From positions 1-16,882 of the forward strand of contig JAITDR010000063.1 in assembly GCA_031282465.1 (NCBI GenBank): a stretch of 16,882 nt of DNA. Reading direction: 5' to 3'. The position numbers and the translations under genes are program-made. This document shows, one piece after another, positions 1 through 6,947 of this stretch; the first letter of the stretch is position 1, and each line of letters opens with the position of its first letter. The DNA is from Desulfovibrio sp. (lineage in GTDB: Bacteria > Desulfobacterota > Desulfovibrionia > Desulfovibrionales > Desulfovibrionaceae). A model generated the notes under the pieces. It was not told the origin of the DNA. It ran no database searches and saw nothing but the letters and a program-made list of their open reading frames with translations.

Positions 1-2
1 CG

Positions 3-503
3 CCCCCTCCCTCCTGCCTTTTGGGCAGCGCGATCTGGCACAACCGAAGCATGCCCATGCCGGACAGGCTCCACGATATTTCTCTGTGGCCTTCTCCCTG
101 CCTGCTGTATCTTCCCGGCATCGCCGAACAGTTTGTGATAGTGGACCTCTCGGCGGGCGGCGCGCGTCTCGGGCTGTCATACAGCATCATGCATGAACGG
201 AACCTGCAGTTCAACGCGATTGAGCAGCTTATCTTTATGGTGGATCTTCTGGATCCGGAAAACGGCAAACGCCTGCGCCTGTGGCTGCACTGCCGCGTCC
301 AGAGCGTGTGGGTGGACCATGCCTCGCGGATGACCAACCTGGGTCTGCAATGTCTGGCCTGGGCCAGACCGCGCGAGCAGGCGATACCGGGAGAGCCGGG
401 CAGCCTTGAATGGCTGCGCGTCTCCCTTGCCAGTGACATTGAACCGCTCGGTAAATGGATCATGCGCAGGCATATCGAACTGTTCAGAGAACACCCGATC
501 TGA
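3..503 (+). CDS. PilZ-like domain protein, 5' end outside the window
   Basis: The reading frame is open from base 3 to the TGA at 501-503, so the true start probably lies upstream of the window; the first in-window candidates are TTG at 21 and ATG at 51. About 40 residues in, the segment VDLSAGGARL matches the D-x-S-x-x-G signature of PilZ domains, which bind cyclic-di-GMP. A beta-rich stretch follows (LWLHCRVQSVWVD, then LGLQCLAW), as in the PilZ barrel, and the tail ends in a basic helix (KWIMRRHIELFRE). The arginine motif RxxxR that normally precedes the DxSxxG motif and contacts the nucleotide is not evident in the visible part, so ligand binding is unproven. The diguanylate cyclase and HD-GYP genes further along fit a cyclic-di-GMP role. 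The call is by motif only. Confidence 0.6.
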   Translation, partial: PPPSCLLGSAIWHNRSMPMPDRLHDISLWPSPCLLYLPGIAEQFVIVDLSAGGARLGLSYSIMHERNLQFNAIEQLIFMVDLLDPENGKRLRLWLHCRVQSVWVDHASRMTNLGLQCLAWARPREQAIPGEPGSLEWLRVSLASDIEPLGKWIMRRHIELFREHPI

Positions 504-541
504 CGCCGACAATACCGCCGGCGCGCAAACCCGGGCAAGCC

Positions 542-549
542 AGGGAGGA
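542..549 (+). promoter_or_regulatory. Shine-Dalgarno site that decides the CorC-family start
   Basis: The string AGGGAGGA lies four bases upstream of a TTG codon at 554. It is the strongest ribosome-binding match near this gene. It favours the TTG over the in-frame ATG at 455, which lies inside the preceding gene and has no comparable site. Confidence 0.6.
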
Positions 550-553
550 ACTT

Positions 554-1447
554 TTGGACGACGGATCAGACAGTCACAGTATATGGCGCACAATAAGCGC
601 ATGGTTCCGCGGACGCCACGCCGACACGGTGGAACAGGCCATTTTGGAGGCGGGCGAAGAAGGAGAACTGGACACTGAAGAGAGGAGCATGCTCCTCAGC
701 GTTCTGACCCTTGACGAGTTGCAGGTCAGGGACATCATGACCCCGCGCACGGACATCGCCTGTCTCCCGCACAGCGAAAGCATCACAACCATGGCGGAAC
801 TCATCGTTTCCACCGGCCATTCCCGCATCCCCGTATTTTCTGAAAACCGCGACAACATCGTCGGGATTGTGCATGCCAAAGACCTGCTTCAGCATCTGCC
901 GGACCCGGACAAACACTCGCGGCCGCTGTCGGAAATCATGCGCGAACCCTTTTTTGTGCCCGAAAGCAAAAATGTTCTGGATCTTCTGCACGAATTCCGC
1001 AGCCGTAAAAACCATCTGGCCGTTATTCTGGACGAATACGGCGGCACGGCCGGTCTGGTCACCATAGAAGACGTGCTGGAACAAATCGTGGGCGATATTG
1101 AGGACGAACACGACGCGCCGCGCGAAGAAGAAATCAGCCAGCAGGACGACGGCAGTTATCTGGTCAACGGACGCGCCGGCCTGGACGACCTGAACGAAAG
1201 CCTGCACCTCGCCCTGAAATCCGACGAAGTGGACACCATAGGCGGTTACCTGACGCATCTTGCCGGCCGTGTGCCCCTGCCCGGCGAAAGCTTCACGCCG
1301 GGCGACGCAGGCGGCGCCGTGTTTACCGTTATCGACTCGGACCCCAAGCACATCAACTCGGTGCGTCTGATGTTTCCGGAAAGCGGCGCAGCCGATGCCG
1401 CAACGCGCAAAGCCGGCGCCGAAGGCCCGGCGGAAAAACGGGACTGA
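554..1447 (+). CDS. CorC/HlyC-family protein with paired CBS domains
   Basis: From the TTG at 554 this gives 297 residues. A short acidic N-terminal helix region (about 20-50) leads to two CBS domains: about 58-115, opening RDIMTPRTDI, and about 122-187, containing DEYGGTAGLVTIEDVLEQIVGD. A CorC/HlyC transporter-associated domain follows (about 198-275). This is the soluble YbeX/CorC architecture; there is no membrane-spanning DUF21 segment, so it is not the full HlyC-type membrane transporter. Family members are linked to Mg2+/Co2+ efflux and, in enterobacteria, to ribosome-associated functions; the exact biochemical role is unsettled. The adjoining lnt gene, 14 bases downstream, repeats the ybeX-lnt order known from Escherichia coli, suggesting an operon. 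The ATG at 455 would add 33 residues overlapping the PilZ-like gene and is less likely. Confidence 0.88.
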   Translation: MDDGSDSHSIWRTISAWFRGRHADTVEQAILEAGEEGELDTEERSMLLSVLTLDELQVRDIMTPRTDIACLPHSESITTMAELIVSTGHSRIPVFSENRDNIVGIVHAKDLLQHLPDPDKHSRPLSEIMREPFFVPESKNVLDLLHEFRSRKNHLAVILDEYGGTAGLVTIEDVLEQIVGDIEDEHDAPREEEISQQDDGSYLVNGRAGLDDLNESLHLALKSDEVDTIGGYLTHLAGRVPLPGESFTPGDAGGAVFTVIDSDPKHINSVRLMFPESGAADAATRKAGAEGPAEKRD

Positions 1448-1461
1448 ACAGCGGCATCGGT

Positions 1462-3450
1462 ATGCGGAAGCCGCCGTGTCCCGCTCCCGCGTCCCTTGAG
1501 CGCAAGCAGGACGCCTTGCCCCGCGGCCCCGTCGGCCGGCAGCTTCGGGTTCTACCCGGACGCGACTTCAGACCCGACCGGGGGGCTGTGCCTCCCGCAG
1601 TCCCACCCCGCCCGCTCCGGGCGATACCCGAACGCATCTTTCTATGCGCCGTCGGCGCGGCAGGCTTTTTTTTCGGACTGCCGAACGCGGTCCTGCACCT
1701 GCCCTTCACGGCCCTGCTCCACCCCTTCTGCCTGTACCTGATTGCTTTCCATGCCGATTCAGACGGAGAAGCGGCGGCGTACGGCTGGGTTCTGGGTTTT
1801 CTGACCAACGCGGCGTGCCTGTACTGGCTGGCTTGGCCCATGCTCGACGTGGCCGGCATGTCCCCTGTCCTTGTCCTGCCCCTGCTGATCGCCCTTTACG
1901 CCTTTCTGGCCTGTTACGGCGCCCTCGCGGCCTTTGCGGCCCGGACCTTCATCTGCGTTTTCGCCGACGACGGCGTGTCGGGGCCGAGACGCCTTTTGCG
2001 CAACGCGGCCCCTCCCCTGTTGAGCGGTCTGGCTTACGGCGGCTTTGAAGCGTTGAACAGCGTGCTCTTCAGCGGCTTCCCTTGGCTGACCTTGAGTTCG
2101 GCCTTCGCGTTTTTTCCCGTTATGCTGCAGGGCGCGGCCTATGCGGGCGGCTATGCGCTGAGCGCGGCTTACGCGACCGCAGCCTGTCTGTGCGCGTCCG
2201 CTTTGGGAACGACTCCGGGAAAACGCGCCCCCGGTCCTTCCCCCTCGAACGCTCCGGCCGTAAGCCGGACGCTTCCCCGCGTGTCCGGCCGGAATGAACA
2301 CAGTGTACCACCTCAACCGGGACAAAAGGCGCCTCTCCGTGCGCCCTGCCGGGACCTCCCGCCGGCAGTCGACGTAAGCGGCGCGGCGCCGCCTCCCCGC
2401 GTCTCCGGCAGGGAACGCGCAGTCCCGGCCTGCGCGGCATTGCTGATCCTTGCCGCCCTCTATGTCTGCGGCGTGCAACGCCTCAGCCCCGACGCCCGTA
2501 CCGGAGAAAACGACGCCCCGCAGGCGCGTCTGCGCTTCATTGCCGTGCAAGGCAACATCGATCAGTCCCGAAAATGGGACAAGGAGTTTCAACAGGCAAC
2601 CGTTGAACATTATCTCGGGCTGTCCGCGCGGGCCCTTGCCGAAGACGCCGGGCGACGGACAGGGCAAAACGCGCTCCCCGCGCGCTTTGTCGTCTGGCCG
2701 GAAACCGCCGTGCCCTTCTATTTTTCCCGACGCCCGGAACTGGATGAGCCGTTGCGCCGCTTTGCCGCCCGGCACGCCGTGTATCTGGGCTTCGGCAGCA
2801 TAGCGGCGGATACGGATGAGCACGGCGGGGCGCGCCTGCACAATTCACTCTTTCTGCTTTCCCCCAAGGGGCGGGTCGCGGGACGCTACGACAAGATGCA
2901 CCTTGTGCCTTTCGGCGAATATATACCCCTTGTCGACGATATCCCTTTCCTGCGCGGGCTGCTGCAGGGCATGAATTTCTCGCCGGGCGCGGCCGCCCGG
3001 CCCCTGATTTTGGACGGCTCCCCCCCCCTTTCCCTCGGGCCGCTGATCTGTTATGAAGCCGTCTTTCCCTATCCGGCACAGGAACAGGTGAAGCAGGGCG
3101 CGGGCATCCTGCTGAACGTCAGCAACGACGCCTGGTTCAGAAAAAGTTCCGCCCCCCTGCAGCACTTGGCCCATTCCGCGGTGCGCGCCGTAGAGCAGGC
3201 AAGACCGCTGCTTCGCGCCACGAACACCGGCATAAGCGCGGTATTCGACGCCCGCGGGAGACTGACGGCCCGACTGGAGGGACTTTTTACGGAAGGTTGC
3301 CTGACGGCCGAAGTCGCCGCAGCCACTGAACGGACCCCGTATCACCGCATGCATCCCCTGCCGGAACTGTTCCTCGGGGTCGCAGCGGCAACGGCCCTTG
3401 TACTCGGCGCCCTGCAGCGCTTTGCGGCAGTCGGCGCGCAACGAGGTTGA
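1462..3450 (+). CDS. lnt: Apolipoprotein N-acyltransferase
   Basis: Lnt transfers the third acyl chain from phospholipid to the N-terminal cysteine of lipoproteins in the inner membrane. The 662 residues show hydrophobic helices (about 58-165, 184-205, 218-247, 322-338, and a last one at 636-655) around a periplasmic nitrilase-fold domain (about 356-620). The catalytic triad is visible: E414 in WPETAVP, K478 in YDKMHLVPFGEY, C530 in ICYE. The conserved NDAWF and RATNTGIS segments are present. Two things are odd. The protein is longer than the usual roughly 500 residues. It carries a Pro/Arg-rich N-terminal extension (1-57) and a roughly 70-residue Pro/Arg/Ala-rich insert (250-320) between the fifth helix and the sixth, in which PRVSGR occurs twice. 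The start is uncertain: the ATG at 1462 has a poor ribosome site, and the GTG at 1588 would trim 42 residues. Confidence 0.93.
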   Translation: MRKPPCPAPASLERKQDALPRGPVGRQLRVLPGRDFRPDRGAVPPAVPPRPLRAIPERIFLCAVGAAGFFFGLPNAVLHLPFTALLHPFCLYLIAFHADSDGEAAAYGWVLGFLTNAACLYWLAWPMLDVAGMSPVLVLPLLIALYAFLACYGALAAFAARTFICVFADDGVSGPRRLLRNAAPPLLSGLAYGGFEALNSVLFSGFPWLTLSSAFAFFPVMLQGAAYAGGYALSAAYATAACLCASALGTTPGKRAPGPSPSNAPAVSRTLPRVSGRNEHSVPPQPGQKAPLRAPCRDLPPAVDVSGAAPPPRVSGRERAVPACAALLILAALYVCGVQRLSPDARTGENDAPQARLRFIAVQGNIDQSRKWDKEFQQATVEHYLGLSARALAEDAGRRTGQNALPARFVVWPETAVPFYFSRRPELDEPLRRFAARHAVYLGFGSIAADTDEHGGARLHNSLFLLSPKGRVAGRYDKMHLVPFGEYIPLVDDIPFLRGLLQGMNFSPGAAARPLILDGSPPLSLGPLICYEAVFPYPAQEQVKQGAGILLNVSNDAWFRKSSAPLQHLAHSAVRAVEQARPLLRATNTGISAVFDARGRLTARLEGLFTEGCLTAEVAAATERTPYHRMHPLPELFLGVAAATALVLGALQRFAAVGAQRG

Positions 3451-3504
3451 TTTTACGCCTCCGGCGGCCGGGGGAAATGATTTCCCCCGGACCCCCTCAT
3501 CGGG
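3451..3504 (+). repeat. REP-like palindromic repeat, copy 1
   Basis: This element begins on the first base after the lnt stop codon. Its core is a perfect 10-bp stem (3468-3477 pairing with 3481-3490) around a three-base loop, flanked by a GC-rich block (cgcctccggcggc) on one side and accccctcat on the other. The same sequence occurs at 8207-8282 on the opposite strand, with 23 extra bases. No T-tract follows the stem, so it is not a standard Rho-independent terminator, although a stem this strong after a gene could stabilise the mRNA 3' end. Confidence 0.8.
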
Positions 3505-3615
3505 ATGTGTATTTTCACAGTCAAACCCTCTATTCCGCAAGGCCGCGGCGGGAACGCGTTTCCCCACGAAGGCGGCAGAGACGGACAAGCGGAACAACGA
3601 TAAACAGGTGCATGC

Positions 3616-4732
3616 ATGTATACCTTTCCCGAACTCAAATCCTCCGCCGACCCCCTTTTTGAACAATTCGACGGCTTACGGGGGCGTCTTTGACCCCGAC
3701 GACGTCAATGCCCGGCTCTCGGAAATGGAAAAGCAACTGGCCGCGCCCGCTGCCTGGGACAAGCCGGAACTGCTGACCCCCGTTCTGCGGGAAAAAAGCC
3801 GTCTGGAAAACGAACAGAGCCGCTTTGCGCTGCTGCAGGAAGCGAGGAACGACGTCGAGGATTGGCTTGCCCTGGCCGGGGAAGAAGGCGACGAGGAGGC
3901 GCTGGAAAGTCTGGCGCAATCTTTGGAATACCTGCGCACCCTTCTGGAACAGACGGAAACGGCCATGCTCCTTGCCGATACAGAGGACGCGCTGCCCGCC
4001 GTTCTCTGTCTGCATCCCGGCGCGGGAGGAACGGAAGCCCAGGACTGGGCCGCCATGTTGCTGCGCATGTACCAGCGCTGGGCGGACAGACACGACTGCG
4101 CCTGCGAATACCTGGATTTCCAGTCCGGCGACGAGGCAGGCATCAAAAGCGCCTGCCTGCGCATAACCGGTCCCAACGCTTACGGTCTGCTGAAAGGCGA
4201 AAACGGCATTCACCGCCTCATCCGCATCTCACCCTTCGACGCATCGGGGAGACGGCATACCTCCTTTGCCTCTGTGGACGTCCTGCCGGACGCGGGACGG
4301 AACATTGCCGTCAACATCGACGAAGGCGACCTGCGCATCGACGTTTTCCGTGCCGGCGGGTCCGGCGGGCAACATGTAAACAAGACCGAATCCGCCGTGC
4401 GCATCACCCATCTGCCCACGGGCATCGTCGTCCAGTGCCAGAACGAAAAATCCCAGCACAGCAACAAGGACGCCGCCATGTCCGTACTCCGGGCCCGCCT
4501 CTACGAACGCGAACTGCGCAAGGCGGAGGACGAGAAAAAAAGCCGCTACCGGGACAAGGACGCCATCAACTTCGGCAGCCAGATCCGTACGTATACCTTG
4601 CAGCCGTACCGTCTCGTCAAAGACCACAGGACCGGCGCGGATGAAACGGACGTGGACGCGGTGCTCGACGGCAACCTCGACAACCTCATACGTTCTCTGT
4701 TATTGTTTCGCCATGCCGACAAAATTCAATGA
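3616..4732 (+). CDS. prfB: Peptide chain release factor 2, with programmed +1 frameshift
   Basis: RF2 terminates translation at UGA and UAA. Translation starts at ATG 3616 (AGGTG five bases upstream) and runs 25 codons to CTT at 3688, followed in frame by TGA. Skipping T3691 continues in the +1 frame from GAC at 3692 to the stop at 4730-4732, giving 371 residues, close to the usual RF2 length. The class-I signatures are all in the second frame: SPF (205-207), the stop-codon-recognition tripeptide specific to RF2, and GGQ (250-252), the peptidyl-hydrolysis motif, in FRAGGSGGQHVNKTES. The coiled N-terminal domain spans about 26-120. A naive single-frame reading of the second frame extends back to 3398 through the repeat and into lnt; that upstream part is not RF2. 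The correct annotation is a join of 3616-3690 and 3692-4732. Confidence 0.95.
3679..3694 (+). promoter_or_regulatory. prfB programmed +1 frameshift site
   Basis: The slippery heptamer CTTTGAC (3688-3694) contains the in-frame stop TGA at 3691. A run of G residues resembling an internal Shine-Dalgarno (CGGGGG, 3679-3684) sits three bases before the CTT codon, the same spacing as in the E. coli prfB element. In that known mechanism, low RF2 lets the ribosome pause at UGA and slip forward one base, so RF2 limits its own synthesis. The sequence match is direct; operation here is inferred. Confidence 0.93.
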
Positions 4733-4757
4733 TGCGCCGTTGCCGCCCGAAGGGGGC

Positions 4758-5579
4758 ATGTACGGCAATATGCTCGCCGACCTGGAAAACGTGGTCGAGA
4801 GCATATTGTTGCAGCTGCCCGTCCGGGGCAACGCGGCAACGGCTCTTGTACGCGTCCTTCAGGGTATATCCCTTGAGGATTGGGAGCGTTGCGCGTCCAC
4901 CTACGGCCTGGAGAACTGGCTGGCCGTACCCCTGCAGTGCGACCGGGCCGAGGCGGTGGCAAAGATGCTCGCACTGCAGCAGCGCCTTGCTTTTCAACGC
5001 GACCACGATGCGCTCACGGGCATAGGCAACCGCGGATACTTCAACAGGCGCCTCGACGAAGAAGTCTCCAGAGCCTTGCGTTCGCACACCGAGCTGAGCC
5101 TGATACTTTTGGACCTGGATAATTTCAAGCAAATCAACGATCGCTGGGGCCACGCCTGCGGCGACCGTGTTTTGCAGGATGTGGCCAGACTGTTGCAGAA
5201 CTCGATGCGCCACTACGACATCACCGCACGCATAGGCGGTGAGGAGTTCGCCGTCATTTTGCCCGCCACAACCGTCTGGACGGGAGTCATGCTCGGCAAC
5301 CGCCTGCTCTCCGCGCTCAAAAAAGAACGCTTCGCATGCAACGAAGAAAGCTTCACTGTGACCTTCTCGGGTGGGGTTGCCACCCTCGCCCTGCTCGACC
5401 GCGAGCGCAAAAACAGCGCCTGCCTCCTGGAAAGCGCGGATAAAGCCATGTATGAGGTCAAGAAAAACGGCAAAAACAACGTCGCCGCGGCCTCAAGCGA
5501 AAAACTGAACAAGGATCGGACAAGTCTGGTCCATGCGGGCGAAAAGCAATTCCTGTTCGCCGATATGGGTGCGGAGTAA
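4758..5579 (+). CDS. GGDEF-domain diguanylate cyclase with intact I-site
   Basis: This protein should condense two GTP into cyclic-di-GMP. In the 273-residue reading, an N-terminal helical region of about 80 residues without a recognised sensor domain precedes the GGDEF domain (about 82-245). The domain opens with DALTGIGNRGYF, contains LILLDLDNFKQINDRWGH, and carries the active-site loop GGEEF (160-164). An RxxD inhibitory site (R151-H-Y-D154) stands exactly five residues before the loop, so product feedback inhibition is expected. There is no transmembrane segment, so it is cytosolic. Start choice: ATG 4758 follows AAGG at four-base spacing and lies just after the prfB stop; ATG 4713 would overlap prfB by 20 bases without a ribosome site; ATG 4770 is also possible. 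The stop lies seven bases before the next gene, which suggests cotranscription. Confidence 0.9.
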   Translation: MYGNMLADLENVVESILLQLPVRGNAATALVRVLQGISLEDWERCASTYGLENWLAVPLQCDRAEAVAKMLALQQRLAFQRDHDALTGIGNRGYFNRRLDEEVSRALRSHTELSLILLDLDNFKQINDRWGHACGDRVLQDVARLLQNSMRHYDITARIGGEEFAVILPATTVWTGVMLGNRLLSALKKERFACNEESFTVTFSGGVATLALLDRERKNSACLLESADKAMYEVKKNGKNNVAAASSEKLNKDRTSLVHAGEKQFLFADMGAE

Positions 5580-5585
5580 ACTGCC

Positions 5586-6407
5586 ATGAACAGAAAATCC
5601 GTCAGCTTTTCTATACTCAGCGGCAAAGGAGGCGTGGGCAAAAGCAATCTGGCCCTGAACATCTGTTGCGCCCTGCATCAGCGCGGCCGCAAGGTGCTGC
5701 TGATAGACTGCGACATGGGGCTGGCCAACATGGATGTCCTCTTGGGCATCGCCCCGGAAAAACATATGCAGGACATCCTCATCAACAACCAGGATCCCGC
5801 GGACATTCTGATTCCCTTCGGCGCCGACGGCCGGCCGGGGCTGGATCTGTTGCCCGCCAACTCCGGCATGGCGGACTTCGTAGATCTGGACGCGGGGGCG
5901 CGCAGCATGTTGCGGGAAAGACTCAATCCCCTGGCTGCCGAATACGATTTCGTCTGCATGGACATCGGGGCGGGCATCTCGCCCACCGTCCTGAGTTTCG
6001 CATCCATGACCACCCTGCGCCTTGTGGTGATCACTCCGGAGCCGACCTCCCTCACGGACAGCTACGCCCTTATGAAAGTGCTGTCGGCCCGCTACGACGT
6101 GTCGGACTTCCACATTATCGTGAATATGGCGGAATCACGGGACGAAGCGAAACGAACCTTCAACCGTCTGGCGGCCGTATGCAAACGCTTTCTCGGCTTC
6201 TCACCCTCCTTTCTTTGTGAAATCCGCATTGACAGAGGGATGACCGAAGCCGTGCGCAAACAACGACCGCTCATGGAACTGGCACCGCGTTCTCCTGCCT
6301 CCCTGGACTGCTTGGCGGCAGCCGACAAACTGGAACAACTGCGCAACGCCCTGCCGGCCGGAGATGTGCTCGGTGCCCCCCTGCGCAACGTAAACGCCGT
6401 CGACTGA
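5586..6407 (+). CDS. FlhG/MinD-type ParA-family ATPase
   Basis: The 273-residue protein has the deviant Walker A of the MinD/ParA family, SGKGGVGKS (signature K14, P-loop K19), the A' segment DCDMGLANMDVLLG (41-54) with the FlhG-like GLANMDV, and a Walker B aspartate at about 126 in FVCMDIGAG. The stretch TPEPTSLTDSYALMKVL (150-166) is typical of FlhG/FleN/YlxH proteins. These ATPases set the number and place of polar flagella and antagonise FleQ/FlhF-type partners, binding the membrane as ATP dimers. I see no clear C-terminal amphipathic helix of the MinD type. No flagellar gene or minC/minE lies in the window, so an assignment to flagella rather than another polar machine is an inference. 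GGAG at 5573-5576 serves as the ribosome site, overlapping the end of the cyclase gene. Confidence 0.85.
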   Translation: MNRKSVSFSILSGKGGVGKSNLALNICCALHQRGRKVLLIDCDMGLANMDVLLGIAPEKHMQDILINNQDPADILIPFGADGRPGLDLLPANSGMADFVDLDAGARSMLRERLNPLAAEYDFVCMDIGAGISPTVLSFASMTTLRLVVITPEPTSLTDSYALMKVLSARYDVSDFHIIVNMAESRDEAKRTFNRLAAVCKRFLGFSPSFLCEIRIDRGMTEAVRKQRPLMELAPRSPASLDCLAAADKLEQLRNALPAGDVLGAPLRNVNAVD

Positions 6408-6660
6408 ACGGGGCGAAGGCTCCTCAGTAATATATCAATGATTCCCCATCGTTACTGCGAAAGGACAGGCCCCGCACAAGACGACGGTACGCGTTATATT
6501 CTGCTGGACCGGACTTGCCGTTCGTAGTAACCTGCCCGAAAACAAAAACAATCCGGCCGCGCGCGGCATGCCGCCTTCCCGTTGCAACTGCTTTGCCGGA
6601 AGTCGGCCGGAATCTCCCTGAAAGCGGCAGGGAGGGCCGGCAAACCTTAAGGAATTTTTG
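6408..6660 (+). other. Intergenic region ahead of the HU-family gene
   Basis: These 253 bases hold no credible gene. A TTATAT string at 6494-6499 could be a -10 element but has no good -35 partner at 16-18 bases. A perfect 12-base palindrome (GCGGCATGCCGC) lies at 6563-6574 and could be an operator or small hairpin. The HU ribosome site AAGGA lies at 6649-6653. I see no terminator with a T-tract after the FlhG-like gene. Confidence 0.5.
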
Positions 6661-6936
6661 ATGAACAAAAGCGAGATTATCAAGATAATGGCCGAAGAGA
6701 ACTTTCTTTCGGCAGACGACGCGGCTGCGGTCGTCAACACTTTTTTCGACTGCATCCGCCAAGCCCTTCTGTCTGGACGGCGCGTGGAAATACGCGGACT
6801 CGGCAGCTTCAAGATCAAAGAATACGAAGGCTATGCGGGGCGCAACCCCAAAACCGGCGAAGTGGTTTCCGTAGCGCCGAAAAAGCTTCCCTTTTTCCGT
6901 GCCGGCAAGGAACTTAAAGAGTTCGTCAACTCCTGA
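6661..6936 (+). CDS. HU/IHF-family histone-like DNA-binding protein
   Basis: A 91-residue protein of the usual family length. It has an N-terminal helical dimerisation part (1-45, MNKSEIIKIMAEENFL) and then the beta-saddle GRRVEIRGLGSFKIKEYEGY with the DNA-intercalating arm GRNPKTGE containing the conserved proline, closing with VAPKKLPFFRAGKELKEFVN. It bends or coats DNA in the nucleoid. Sequence alone does not separate HU from IHF subunits here. ATG 6661 is preferred because AAGGA lies seven bases upstream; the TTG one codon earlier would leave only four. Confidence 0.95.
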   Translation: MNKSEIIKIMAEENFLSADDAAAVVNTFFDCIRQALLSGRRVEIRGLGSFKIKEYEGYAGRNPKTGEVVSVAPKKLPFFRAGKELKEFVNS

Positions 6937-6947
6937 GCCTGCCGCAT

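Noticed and set aside
455..553. N-terminal extension of the CorC-family gene from ATG 455
   Set aside because: It overlaps the PilZ-like gene by 49 bases, lacks a ribosome site and encodes an unstructured stretch unlike the family; TTG 554 has a strong Shine-Dalgarno.
1759..2841. Long antisense reading frame opposite lnt
   Set aside because: It is a GC-rich shadow: Arg/Gly/Ala-rich, no family features, and the opposite strand encodes an intact enzyme. The same applies to 566-1351, 2845-3666, 8332-9606, 11110-11904 and 12697-13584 on the minus strand.
3468..3490. Rho-independent terminator after lnt
   Set aside because: The stem is strong but followed by ACCCCCTC rather than a T-tract, and the same sequence recurs elsewhere, so it is better described as a dispersed repeat.
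3398..3690. Long upstream extension of the prfB main frame overlapping the end of lnt
   Set aside because: It reads through the palindromic repeat. The real N-terminus (MYTFPELKSSADPLFEQF) is in the other frame and joins by the +1 shift.
6503..6520. Sigma-54-like promoter (GG and GC elements) ahead of HU
   Set aside because: The GG and GC dinucleotides are nine rather than ten bases apart, and the surrounding consensus is poor.
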